Both the position numbers and the translations under genes were made by a program. This document shows, piece after piece, positions 55,031-64,000 of a stretch of 64,000 nucleotides of DNA. The notes beneath the pieces are model-generated. The model worked only from the letters and a program-made list of their open reading frames with translations, did no database searches and was not told the origin of the DNA. The DNA lies in contig CM047430.1 in assembly GCA_026168455.1 (NCBI GenBank), positions 1,689,473-1,753,472 of the forward strand, in the 5' to 3' direction. The stretch comes from Theocolax elegans (taxonomy: Eukaryota; Arthropoda; Insecta; Hymenoptera; Cerocephalidae). How positions within the stretch are numbered: position 1 is the stretch's first letter; every line of letters begins with the position of its first letter.

Positions 55031-57328
55031 TGTAACGTACTGGTCAATCCTTCGGACTTTACGCAGTTCGTAAGTTTGAGATGGGATTAGATGTCTCGTG
55101 GCTCGGAGGGACTAAATCGTTTCTCCCGTACTCTCGATGATTGATAGGCGTGGTGACCCTCCGTTGAGCTTAATGAGGCAGCGTGTGGCAAAGCTTTATT
55201 TATGTGAATTTACAAGATGGCAGAAGTGCCAAAACCCTCGTGTAAAGTGCAGTTTGTTTCTCTCGTGATTGGAAAGCCTGGTCCTCCTCGATGATCCGAC
55301 GTATATTTACTTTCCGTGTTTTTAAATTATATACTTTACCTCGACGTTATACTTTTATTAATACTTAGTTCCTTCTATGTATATAAGGAAAGATTAGTAA
55401 AGAAATAAATAACTCGATAATCAACTTTAATCTGATAAAGTGGTACGATTATTTATTTATTTTTAGTGTACACTCTTCGCGTTATGTCGCGGGTGCTCGT
55501 GCACGTACGAATATAAATCAGTATAATTAAGCGATATTAACAATGAAATATTGACTGGAACGGTAATTAGAACGCGTCCGCTTACTATCGGTATAAATTA
55601 GAATATACTTTGTATCTTAATAGAAGAAGACTGTTCGAAGATTATCGGAGTGGCGCGATTGCACGTCCGTTTGGTATCAAGGCAGTCTGAGCACTGGCGG
55701 GAGTCGACGAGCACACTGCGCTCGTGAGTAGCATCGTGGCGGGGATAGTTCAGTCTGATTGGTCGCGCGTGACGATACATAGAAGGTTCTAGAAGCGTTG
55801 GTCTCTTTTTATTGGTCCGTTGTTGTCAAGCGCGAAAACGCTGACTTAAACTTTACGCGAAAATATCGTAACTGGCGACGATATCTAACACCGGATGTTA
55901 TAAGGATACATGATATTTATTCCGTTGGCTTCTACGTCGTATAATTACTCTATATGCTTCTAGAATGTTCTATGTTCGTTGGTTTTACAATATTCGTTAA
56001 TATATTATTGATTATCGGGAGGGGAAAAGGATCTTTATTACAAAAGTCTGTTGTATATGAAATTTCGAGTCGATCGCTTAAGTTGAATTTCGAAATAGAG
56101 ACGTTTTGTGTTTCGCAGGTGTTGTTTACTGATGTTTCCTGTGATTAGAAATATTCCTTTCTTATTTATAATAATTTTAAATGGTAACATTACATTCATT
56201 TATAATAAGCATGCGTATATTAGTATAAAAAGTATGTATATAAGTAACGCTGGTTTTTTATCGCATCTTGCGATTGGTGCAATACGTGTTATTCAATAAT
56301 ATTCATATAGTTCTTGTCCCTTTATATGTTTAAACAAAATTATAAATAAACAGTTGCATTGTAAGAGTTTTCAGATGGTACCAGTCGACGCTATTCATGA
56401 TCGAGAAGTTGTTTCGGGAAGATTTGCCGTATGTCGGTAAGACAGTTTCACTCCTTATCGATGGTGGGTAATATATTACCGACTGTCGCATGTTTGATGG
56501 TCGTCGGCAGCTTATCGTCTCCCTCTGGTAACATTTATCGGCAGCCGCCTCGTTTAGTTACGTATCACTCGATCAACGTTGATAGAACTCTCATCCGCCA
56601 GAAATGGTCGGTGTATCGACTATTATTGGTGTTGGAACGTTTTCGTAGCAGGGCCAACCTCATCTGCGGATGTGCGTGGCTCGTCTCTGTAGTGGGCGAT
56701 CTAGAATTTTGATCATTTATCCAACCACCGCGAGGGTGAACATACATTAGTATACTGTATATACGAATATGTGTTAACTATAGTGACAATGGATGGTATA
56801 GGTGGGAACAAATATGCATATCGTATAGAACGATGAATTTTAGGGGGGGTGGGGCTCTTATCAAAATTTTGATATCTGTCGTCGTTGTCTAGTAAACTCC
56901 AATAGTAGCGTACAGTTACGTCACAGTGCTTGAATTGATATATATATATATATGTATATATGAGTAATCATACAATAATAAAAATAATAATAAATATCGG
57001 TTTAGGCGGTATATTCCATGGTCGTTATTGAGAATAGAATTGCTCGACAGGTCGATGTTTGGTGTGTGGACCCAAGTCACTCCCACTCCTACAGCATTCA
57101 AAATATGCATCTGAGACCGATTTCATATTAGTCGCCTAAGATCTATATACTGCCATCTATTCGCCTACGCAGATAAAAGTGTTTAACATTTATTGAAATA
57201 ATATTGTACTTAAAATAACAATAGTATGTGATTAACAATTAAGTTAGATCGTTTATATTTCTTAGTTATACAATAAGAACAACATAGTAAGGTCGCAAAT
57301 TCTGCGAGCTGAGCCTCATATCGTAACA
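55031..57328 (-). repeat. Gypsy-2 copy B 5' LTR
   Basis: 2298 bp with the same termini as the 3' LTR. Differences include two missing bases near 56105, single substitutions near 56790 and 57030, and TA-repeat length. It also serves as the 3' LTR of the truncated copy C to its right. Confidence 0.92.
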
Positions 57329-57561
57329 CCTCCACCCCTAAGTAACAAGCGCGGCACACGTAGAGTGTCGCGATTGTTGTCCAAGGCGAGGCTCGCCATA
57401 AATTTTTCTGTTCCTTCTTTCCCCATATTTTACCTCTTGTTACCCCGTACAGTCTTTGTCTAGTTTATCGTCGAGTAACGTTTGTAGCGTTTGGTCGTAG
57501 TAATCGTAGTTCGAGGTCATGTAGTGAGTCATTTTTTCGTACACGTCGTCCATCCGTATCG
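57329..57561 (-). mobile_element. Gypsy-2 copy C: 3' end of internal region only
   Basis: 233 bp matching 45720-45953, the stretch from the polypurine tract back into the env tail, in the same orientation. It is cut at 57561 after CCATCCGTATCGT. Confidence 0.88.
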
Positions 57562-57883
57562 TTTAAATTTGTGCACAGGAAAGGAGCATATCATAAGGTA
57601 CCTGACGCACTCTCGAAAGCATACGAAGATACAGCTTTAGCAGCTACAGCCACAATTAATACAAGCGATCCTTGGTACCAAATGAAGATCCAAGCAGTAA
57701 TAAAATCTCCCCAAAAGTACCCTGTTTATGTATAAAAGACAACCTTTTATACGCACACCGTCCCAATCCCGCCCTAGACCCATTAGTCCCCGACCTAGAT
57801 GCTTGGAAGCTAATTCTGCCAGCAGCTGATAAAGAGAAAGCTCTCTATGAAGCGCACTACACCCCGCAAGCAGGTCATTTGGG
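57562..57883 (+). pseudogene. Fragment of another Gypsy pol (RNase H end to integrase zinc domain)
   Basis: The first frame begins near 57568 with VHRKGAYHKVPDALSKAYED, the end of RNase H. The second frame (from 57672) has LDAWKLILPAADKEKALYEA and then HYTPQAGHLG, the start of the integrase zinc domain. One frameshift near 57700 separates them. It is similar in layout to Gypsy-1 but clearly diverged. It is cut on the left by Gypsy-2 copy C and on the right by the Gypsy-3 LTR. Confidence 0.75.
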
Positions 57884-59577
57884 TGTTGTGTCCCGGATAA
57901 TTTTACAGATAAAAAAAAAAAAAAATTAAAGTTATGATTTTACTGATTTTGATTTTTGTAAACGGAAGAATGAACTAAATAACTTTACTTAACTTTTACT
58001 GACGAGAACCGTGGTAGAGCGAGGCAGGTCTTAGCAGTTCCTGTGAAGGGTGTATAGGGTGAATTGGTAGGGCAGCAGCTGTCACCAGGAGAAGATTTCG
58101 GCTTCCTCCAAGCCAAATCCAGGACGACGAAGACGTGTGAGTCGAAACAAAGTCCAAAACGACGATGACGGGAAGATTGATTTCGAGAGTGAACGCAACA
58201 GTTTGTGAAACACGGGATAGTGGATGGAAGTCCGGATAAAGTCAATTACGAGATCACAGATTTATATTTTACACTCAATTTATTTAAAATAGCATAATTA
58301 TATTTCACAGAATTAATAGCTTTTGACAAATAGATACGAATTTAAAACAACAGTAATTATTGTCCGAACTGAGGTACAAAATTTAAAGTAGTTGAAAATA
58401 CGCGAAGATACAATCTCTTATACATGTGAGAGTAGGAAGACCGACTTATTCGAGTCCGCTCGATCGACTGACTACGACTCTCCTCGACTGACTGTTGATG
58501 CGCGTCCTCTCTCGAGGTGGTATGGAGGGGAACGACTGCTGCGCATCTTGTGGTACGCCGTTCTTGAAGGCGGAGCTGTTCTTGATTGGTTGTGGGCGGC
58601 CCTTCGGTGGTGTACGGATGGGGCTGCGAATCCACTTATTGGTTGGAGGTGGGGCGTTGTCAGCAAACTGATGAGATCTTCGGCGTCTCTTGATTGTCTT
58701 GGCGAATGTTTTGATGACGTACTTATTTAGGTTATTTGGTGTATACTATTGCAATTTTGTGAAGTCATGTTATTGTCAAACACATTAGTCATTCGAGTGA
58801 GAAGATATTTAAATAGTAATATTAGCGGAGTCGAGAGTCAGTTTCGTAAACATGAGTGTGTTCGTGGAAAGACATTAATTCGTATATGTAACTTAATATT
58901 AAATAAATGTTATAATAGCAAGTATTAGCGGCATTATACAATTCATAATGCATAAGATTATTATTAGTATAACGTATTGTGGCGCGAAACGCATGAATCT
59001 ATTGGGAAAGGATTAGGAGAACATGACATATGAGTAGGTGGCAGAGGTTGCGTGGAGAATTGACGGTGGCGCTAGTCTGGTGGTGCAGAAGGGAACTAAG
59101 GATTTGACTTTGTGCGAGAGAGAAAGGTATAGGTGATGCATGCGATAGTGGCGCTAGTCTGGTGTCGTGGAAAGGAACTAAGGATTTGACTATGTGCGAG
59201 AGAGAAAGGTATAGGTGATTCATGCGATAGTGGCGCTAGTCTGGTGGCGCGGAAAGGAACTAAGGATTTGACTTTGTGCGAGAGAGAAAGGTATAGGTGA
59301 TTCATGCGATAGTGGCGCTAGTCTGGTGTCGTGGAAAGGAACTAAGGATTTGACTATGTGCGAGAGAGAAAGGTATAGGTGATTCATGCGTGTACAATAT
59401 ATGCGTAGACATAACATATGAATATTGTATTTGAATACATTTATAACTAACTGCTAAGTATATATATTGTTATATTTGAATACGATCATTACTAACTTAC
59501 TATTTTATACTTATTTTGGATAAATCGTGGTTATTGTTGACTAATATAAAAGTATAAAAAAACTGCCCGACATTACA
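57884..59577 (-). repeat. Gypsy-3 3' LTR (lower boundary tentative)
   Basis: On the minus strand it begins TGTAATGTCGGGCAG at 59577 after a G7 run. The other end is set by TGTTGTGTCCCGG on the plus strand at 57884, where the Gypsy pol fragment stops and which resembles the LTR start in inverse. It contains inverted CCAAT boxes (ATTGG near 58577 and 58640) and the 82-bp repeats. Confidence 0.6.
59066..59393 (-). repeat. Four 82-bp tandem repeats in the Gypsy-3 LTR
   Basis: GTGGCGCTAGTCTGGTG recurs at 59066, 59148, 59230 and 59312, exactly 82 bp apart. Units 2 and 4 are nearly identical, with unit 3 differing at a few bases. They lie 184-511 bp inside the LTR, the U3 zone where enhancer repeats are found in other retroelements. 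Confidence 0.85.
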
Positions 59578-61654
59578 CCCCCCCGGTTAAGTCAGAAGTC
59601 GCTGGTGTGAATGGCACCTGCGGCTTCTTAACGAGAGCGGGTGCTGTGGCAACGTAAAATTGTGCTCTTGTTTTTTCTAAGTTTTCCGTGATTGATGGAT
59701 ATAATTGCGGAGGCTCATTATGCGAACGTGGTGGCACTTGAGGTTTACTGTTTTCATTTTCATTTTTTATTTCTTCGAAATTAGCTTCTACATCGGTTTT
59801 TTGTTTTTTATTGCTTTTTGGAAGTGAACCTGAACTCATATGTATTATTAAGTTTGCTAGTGCGCTCCAAAATGCGGCTAAAAGTCTAATACTAAATCCG
59901 TATATATTATATATTGCGATTCCATGAATTATAGTGCTGGCTATGTATTTGAGGGAGCCTAATATAAACATTATTGACATTACGCCTGCGCTAAATGATC
60001 CGAATATAATGAATTTTTGCCATATCTTATTGGATGTTGACTCAGTAAATTTTTCTAATACATTGTCGTCTATTAAATTTACTAGATTAATATTTGTTGA
60101 TGGGTTTTCTATTCCCATGGCACTTTGGGCTAAAGAATTTAGTACAGCTGGCTTTTCTGCGGGGAACATAACAGTTTCTCTTAATTTTTCGAGATCTTCT
60201 TGGGAGTATATACCGCTATTTGCGAGTTTACCTGGGTCCGTATATTGCCAAGTGGGTTTGTTTAATGGTTGTATGATGTGGGGTATTTCTGCGGTCGTTA
60301 ATGTAGGTAAAAATTTATACCAAACGTTTTCTATGTTATAAATTGTCGGTAATATAGGATTGCATGTGCGTACTGTTCCCATCTGGGTGAGAATATGTGA
60401 TTTGGGTGTTAAGAAATAACTATCATTGTGGAATGTCACCGGTAATTCTAAGTAACAATGATCGGTCTTACGGATTTTTACGTTTTCCGGCGTGCATTGA
60501 ATCAAGTGAGCAACTTCTCCTGCTATTATTGCCATGTATCCTGGTGTTTTCATTATAGAGTAAGCGAATTCGTCTGGGTTTTGAGTTGACTGTGTTAATG
60601 TATTTTGTATTACTTTCCGTTCTAAATTGCATCTGTGAGTCACAATGTCGCGGTATAGTGAATTTATTTCGCGTTTAATATGTTGGGATAAGAAATTAAT
60701 TTTTGTATCAAAATATGCAGTTATTTTTACGTCGTGTGGGTCAATAGGATTTTTATTAGCGAATGATCTACCGGGATTAGTTTCAAATAAGAATAGATTA
60801 GGTTGTTCGGTTTTTATCATTTTATAGCCGCAAATTGTATGTTCTCCCTCATTGGAGAGAGCAAATTTAACTCCTAAGGTGTCGTTAGCGTAATAAATTT
60901 CTGGGGCCTGTATATTATTGTCACTAGCTTTTGTTACTAAACCTTCATATAAAATTACGTAACGATCAAAGTTACATTCCTGTGAATGTAACATAGTCCA
61001 AAAAGTGAAATCTTCCGTGTGATCAATGCAACGACCTTCTGTGTATTTACATTTAGTGCCAGATCTGAGCGTAAGCTCGTTTCGATCTTTATTTACGGTA
61101 GCCGTAAATGACTGTATAGTGATCTCGAGTTTAGCTGTGACTACTACATTCTTATAGATTTGTCCGTCCGAGATGTAAACCTTGCCTTCACAATTGCCAT
61201 CCGAATCTACGTATCCGGATAAAATTATATTTCTGCGATTTGTTGCGTTTGCTACTAATTTTTCAACCACGATTTCTCCAAATTTAAATTGTCCGTATTT
61301 ATGTATATCTTTACAGGCTTCACTCGATACATACTGCATATAGGTGGAATCACCACCTTTTACTAAACTACTATGTGAATTCATCCCGCAATGTCGTATT
61401 GTTTTTTCGACTTTTACTTTACATTGTTCAACAAATATTGGTGCATATTCGGTATATTGTAATAATTGTACATATTTTGATTCTAGTGTTGGTGTGAGGT
61501 CTTTGAAATCGCATTCACCTACTTTTAACAGAGACACAGTCGTGACGTTGGGTGTTGATGATGTGCCGCAGTTGTAGCCGACGAGTGCCTCGATGTTTGA
61601 TAGGTGAAGCAGTACGGTGTTGATGATGAGTAGTGCGGTGACGAGATTCATCAT
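59573..61654 (-). CDS. env: Gypsy-3 env-like glycoprotein, intact
   Basis: 693 codons without a break. The ATG at 61654 (a second ATG follows directly) begins a signal peptide (LVTALLIINTVLLHLS). A Cys-rich ectodomain is colinear with Gypsy-2 env (shared CGMNSH/CGMHSH, then EACKDI/EACHDL). A strongly hydrophobic region lies at about residues 540-605 (GVMSIMFILGSLKYIAS). The cytoplasmic tail has a Lys-rich part and a proline-rich part with PPRSHNEPPQLYPSI. The stop codon TAA is made from bases 3-5 of the LTR. Pol ends 19 bases upstream. Family placement with chuvirus-type or other class III-like glycoproteins is a suggestion only. Confidence 0.85.
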   Translation of the reverse strand: MMNLVTALLIINTVLLHLSNIEALVGYNCGTSSTPNVTTVSLLKVGECDFKDLTPTLESKYVQLLQYTEYAPIFVEQCKVKVEKTIRHCGMNSHSSLVKGGDSTYMQYVSSEACKDIHKYGQFKFGEIVVEKLVANATNRRNIILSGYVDSDGNCEGKVYISDGQIYKNVVVTAKLEITIQSFTATVNKDRNELTLRSGTKCKYTEGRCIDHTEDFTFWTMLHSQECNFDRYVILYEGLVTKASDNNIQAPEIYYANDTLGVKFALSNEGEHTICGYKMIKTEQPNLFLFETNPGRSFANKNPIDPHDVKITAYFDTKINFLSQHIKREINSLYRDIVTHRCNLERKVIQNTLTQSTQNPDEFAYSIMKTPGYMAIIAGEVAHLIQCTPENVKIRKTDHCYLELPVTFHNDSYFLTPKSHILTQMGTVRTCNPILPTIYNIENVWYKFLPTLTTAEIPHIIQPLNKPTWQYTDPGKLANSGIYSQEDLEKLRETVMFPAEKPAVLNSLAQSAMGIENPSTNINLVNLIDDNVLEKFTESTSNKIWQKFIIFGSFSAGVMSIMFILGSLKYIASTIIHGIAIYNIYGFSIRLLAAFWSALANLIIHMSSGSLPKSNKKQKTDVEANFEEIKNENENSKPQVPPRSHNEPPQLYPSITENLEKTRAQFYVATAPALVKKPQVPFTPATSDLTGGV
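59578..59586 (-). other. Gypsy-3 polypurine tract, inside the env reading frame
   Basis: CCGGGGGGG on the minus strand abuts the LTR TG and is translated as part of the last env codons. Confidence 0.75.
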
Positions 61655-61672
61655 GAACGTAGTGATCTGCAG

Positions 61673-64000
61673 TTATTCGTCGATGGAGGTTCCTGTAACA
61701 TGAGAAGAGGAGTGATCAATTTCACTCTGTCTTCTAAGACGCGTTAAACGCAATTTGTTCGCATGTACAATACGAGTTTTATTATTCTTATAACTTATTT
61801 CTATATTAACGCCATTATCGAAAATTCTTAATATTTTATATGGTCCCATATATTCAGGGTTAAACGGATTTGTTTTTGGTTCTTGTAAAAGTAGAACCGT
61901 ATCTCCGACTTTGAACAAACACGGATTTATTTTCTGATCATAATATTCTTTCGATTTTTCTTTCGAACGAACTAGATTGTCGCGGGCTAATTGCTGTATT
62001 TCGCTAAGTTTTTCATGCAATTGGGTAATGTAGTCTAAATAAGTGCCTTCTAGATGATCTTCGGCTGTGATATTAGCAGATGGTACGCGCGCAATCTTAC
62101 CGAATATAAGTTCGAATGGGGTAAAGTGAGTTCCCTCGTGTACGCTCGTGTTATACGCAAAAGTGGCGCATGATAGCCATTCGTCCCACAATCGTTGATT
62201 ATTTAAATAACATTTTAGATATTGCTTGATTACGTGATGCATTCTTTCAATTGAGCCATTAGATTGAGGCCTGTATGCCGTGGTAGTAATGTTTTTAATT
62301 TTACAGATTTTCGAAACGTTACGTATTAAACTACTTGTAAAATTTTTTCCTTGGTCAGTAAGAATTATTTTTGGAGAACCGAATATGAAAACGAGATTGT
62401 GTAATAAAGCTGTAGCAATATCCATAGATGTAGCATTTTGTAATGCTACCGTTATGATGTATTTTGTTAGTAGACATTGCATTGTCAGTATGTAGGTGTT
62501 ACCTTTAGGTGTTGTAGGTAAAGGTCCAACGATGTCGAGACTGATTTTGTCGAAACTCGATCCTGGAGTGTCAGTGATCACTAGTGGTTGTTTTACTTTC
62601 TTGCGCACTAGCTTGTTCAATTGACACACTCGGCACTTAGATACCACTTCTTGAACTTGTGCTTTCAATCCGGACCAAAAGAAATCTTGGCGAATTCTCT
62701 TATAAGTTTTTGCTACGCCTTTGTGTCCGTTGATTGGTGAAGTGTGAGTATCGATGATCAATTGTTCTCGTAGGCCGGGATCTGGTATTTTTACTAAGTG
62801 TCGACAAATTATAATTTTGACTGGAGTTTCTTTAAACAAGTCTCGTAGAATGTTAAGTATAAGAATCCATGGTATGTCGTCGATGGAGTCTGTTTTCGAT
62901 ATTCTGAATGAGCCTAGTTTATGCGTGACGACAAATTCTTTGAGTAAATTGAGCGTAACACGCACGTTCTCTGATTCTGTTCGTGAGTGAAGATCTTCCT
63001 TGACTGGTAGCGCAAAGAGGTATTTCGTTCCTTGCGTAGCCACGTTTATCTCACCTAAACTGATATTATTGAGTGGAGGCAGATTGCGGCAATCTAAAAG
63101 ACTATCGGCTCCTTTATCGAGCGGTTCATTTTGTAATGTGACGAAGTAAGCTATGTTATCTTTAGCCATGAGTAAACCGTCTCTTGATTCGACGATGTTT
63201 GGAGCTGGTCTTGGATTTCTTTTGTCGAGTCGATAAGGTATTGACGGAGGATCAAAGATATCACTATTGTTGGAGCTTTCTCCGCTATCTGATTGCGTTT
63301 CATTTACGTTGGCGGGTTCGTTTGAATCGATATCGCTGTTTACGTTGACTAAACGTTCGTCATCTTCGTTACCGATTTTGTTTACTTGGTCATGAGTCGG
63401 TGTGGAAATGTTTTTGTTAAACTCTTCGTTATCGGTTAGGTTTGCAGATTGCCGTGTTCGATTTCGTGGAGTAAATATTTCGTCAGTATCAGATGTTAAT
63501 GTAAATACGTTAGTCATTTCTTGGGTTGGCGGGTTTCTAGATAACGCGTCGGCTACGACGTTTGTTTTTCCCGGAATATAAACTATTTTATATTCGAATT
63601 CTCTGAGCTTAAAATAAAATCTTTTCAATCTTGAAGTTGGTTCTTTAATGTTGTGTAACCAAATTAAAGGCTTATGATCAGTATAAAAGGTAAATGTACG
63701 ACCGAAAAGACAATGTCTAAATTGAAAGGCCGCATCAAGCATCGCGAGTAATTCTTTCTCTATTACAGCATATCGAGTTTCCGCGCTTTTTAAGAGTCTT
63801 GAATAAAATGCTACAGGGAGATCGGAACCGTTTCTTTTTTGGCTAAGAACTGCGCCGATCGCATATTGCGATGCGTCGGTAGTGACATGAAATTCGAGAG
63901 AAAAATCGGGATGTTGGAGAATTGGAGCTTCGCACAACTTTTGAGATAATTGTTTGAAGGCCTTTTGTTGTTCTTCTTTCCAATTAAAGATACTTTCATT
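61673..64000 (-). CDS. pol: Gypsy-3 pol, 3' part (end of RT, RNase H, integrase), open at window edge
   Basis: The frame is open from the window edge to a TAA at 61673-61675. It starts in the RT-RNase H connection (a tryptophan-containing segment), then RNase H (TTDASQYAIGAVLSQ, TDHKPLIWL, VVADALSRN). An acidic linker follows, then the integrase zinc domain (HTSPINGHKG to CRVCQLNK) and a D-D-35-E core (LDIVGPL, LTDQGKNF, NGSIERM). The C-terminal chromatin- or DNA-binding region is complete. No stop or frameshift is seen in the visible 775 codons. The protease and RT catalytic parts lie outside. Confidence 0.9.
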   Translation of the reverse strand, partial: NESIFNWKEEQQKAFKQLSQKLCEAPILQHPDFSLEFHVTTDASQYAIGAVLSQKRNGSDLPVAFYSRLLKSAETRYAVIEKELLAMLDAAFQFRHCLFGRTFTFYTDHKPLIWLHNIKEPTSRLKRFYFKLREFEYKIVYIPGKTNVVADALSRNPPTQEMTNVFTLTSDTDEIFTPRNRTRQSANLTDNEEFNKNISTPTHDQVNKIGNEDDERLVNVNSDIDSNEPANVNETQSDSGESSNNSDIFDPPSIPYRLDKRNPRPAPNIVESRDGLLMAKDNIAYFVTLQNEPLDKGADSLLDCRNLPPLNNISLGEINVATQGTKYLFALPVKEDLHSRTESENVRVTLNLLKEFVVTHKLGSFRISKTDSIDDIPWILILNILRDLFKETPVKIIICRHLVKIPDPGLREQLIIDTHTSPINGHKGVAKTYKRIRQDFFWSGLKAQVQEVVSKCRVCQLNKLVRKKVKQPLVITDTPGSSFDKISLDIVGPLPTTPKGNTYILTMQCLLTKYIITVALQNATSMDIATALLHNLVFIFGSPKIILTDQGKNFTSSLIRNVSKICKIKNITTTAYRPQSNGSIERMHHVIKQYLKCYLNNQRLWDEWLSCATFAYNTSVHEGTHFTPFELIFGKIARVPSANITAEDHLEGTYLDYITQLHEKLSEIQQLARDNLVRSKEKSKEYYDQKINPCLFKVGDTVLLLQEPKTNPFNPEYMGPYKILRIFDNGVNIEISYKNNKTRIVHANKLRLTRLRRQSEIDHSSSHVTGTSIDE

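Larger units (their letters stand above)
43424..57328 (-). mobile_element. Gypsy-2 copy B, envelope-bearing element with two full 2.3-kb LTRs
   Basis: Read on the minus strand: 5' LTR 57328-55031, leader with primer-binding site, gag, pol, env, polypurine tract, 3' LTR 45719-43424. LTR lengths are 2298 and 2296 bp, with only scattered differences, so the insertion is young. Neither end shows a target duplication: the left end joins copy A's truncated LTR and the right end joins internal sequence of copy C. This indicates recombination between copies or misassembly. Confidence 0.9.
57884..64000 (-). mobile_element. Gypsy-3, divergent envelope-bearing element, runs off the window
   Basis: Minus strand: pol (3' part), env, polypurine tract and a 3' LTR of about 1.69 kb. 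Proteins are colinear with Gypsy-2 but only moderately similar, so it is a related family rather than another copy. The gag and 5' LTR would lie beyond 64000. Confidence 0.85.

Noticed and set aside
57985..58730. Overlapping ORFs of 86-112 codons on both strands
   Set aside because: They lie in the GC-rich part of the Gypsy-3 LTR, show no domain, and overlap one another.
58999..59417. Repeated small ORFs with HLYLSLSH-like peptides on the minus strand
   Set aside because: They are products of the 82-bp tandem repeat, whose period is not a multiple of three, so they do not form one protein.

Overview
The window is a transposon-rich stretch of an animal nuclear genome, most likely an insect and plausibly a hymenopteran such as an ant. 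This is inferred from base composition, spliced genes, and the mix of Gypsy, CR1-like LINE, Penelope-like, hAT and foldback elements. No bacterial genes, rRNA, tRNA or CRISPR arrays were seen. The only host-gene sequence I can name is one exon resembling the FAD domain of xanthine dehydrogenase/aldehyde oxidase (24665-24832). Almost everything else is mobile or tandem-repeat DNA.

Layout. 1-3.9 kb: near-perfect palindromic (foldback) elements of two families, plus fragments and microsatellites. 3.9-12.8 kb: a decayed Gypsy-type LTR retrotransposon (Gypsy-1) with 5' LTR, primer-binding site, broken gag, a pol with a stop codon in the protease active-site motif, an unusual non-envelope third ORF, polypurine tract and a truncated 3' LTR. 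13.2-16.8 kb: two near-identical 5'-truncated LINE copies in tandem, separated and flanked by (TC)n. 17.8-18.5 kb: a Penelope-like relic (GIY-YIG fragment and a hammerhead-like motif). 18.6-23.2 kb: an almost intact five-exon hAT transposon with 8-bp target duplication and one internal stop. A second Penelope fragment with a hammerhead-like motif sits in one of its introns. 24-26.6 kb: the host exon and a 1.3-kb palindromic element. 26.6-30.4 kb: two satellite arrays (about 99-bp and 59-bp units) ending in a 100-N scaffold gap.

31-57.6 kb: an inverted complex of one family of envelope-bearing Gypsy elements (Gypsy-2) with a very long 2.3-kb LTR. Copy A (+) and copy B (-) face each other 3' end to 3' end. 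Each has gag, pol and env broken by a few indels. Copy B keeps two full LTRs differing by only a few positions. Parts of two further copies, E and C, flank them. 57.6-64 kb: a relic of another Gypsy pol interrupted by a third, divergent envelope-bearing element (Gypsy-3, -). It has an LTR with four 82-bp tandem repeats, an intact env, and a pol open to the window edge.

How the parts work together: in each LTR element gag would package RNA, pol would supply protease, reverse transcriptase, RNase H and integrase, and env (Gypsy-2, Gypsy-3) would be a membrane glycoprotein probably made from a spliced message. Within this window Gypsy-1, copies A and B, and the hAT element all carry disabling lesions. 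The Gypsy-3 env and visible pol are unbroken. The inverted and shared-LTR layout of Gypsy-2 should be tested for assembly error before biological interpretation.
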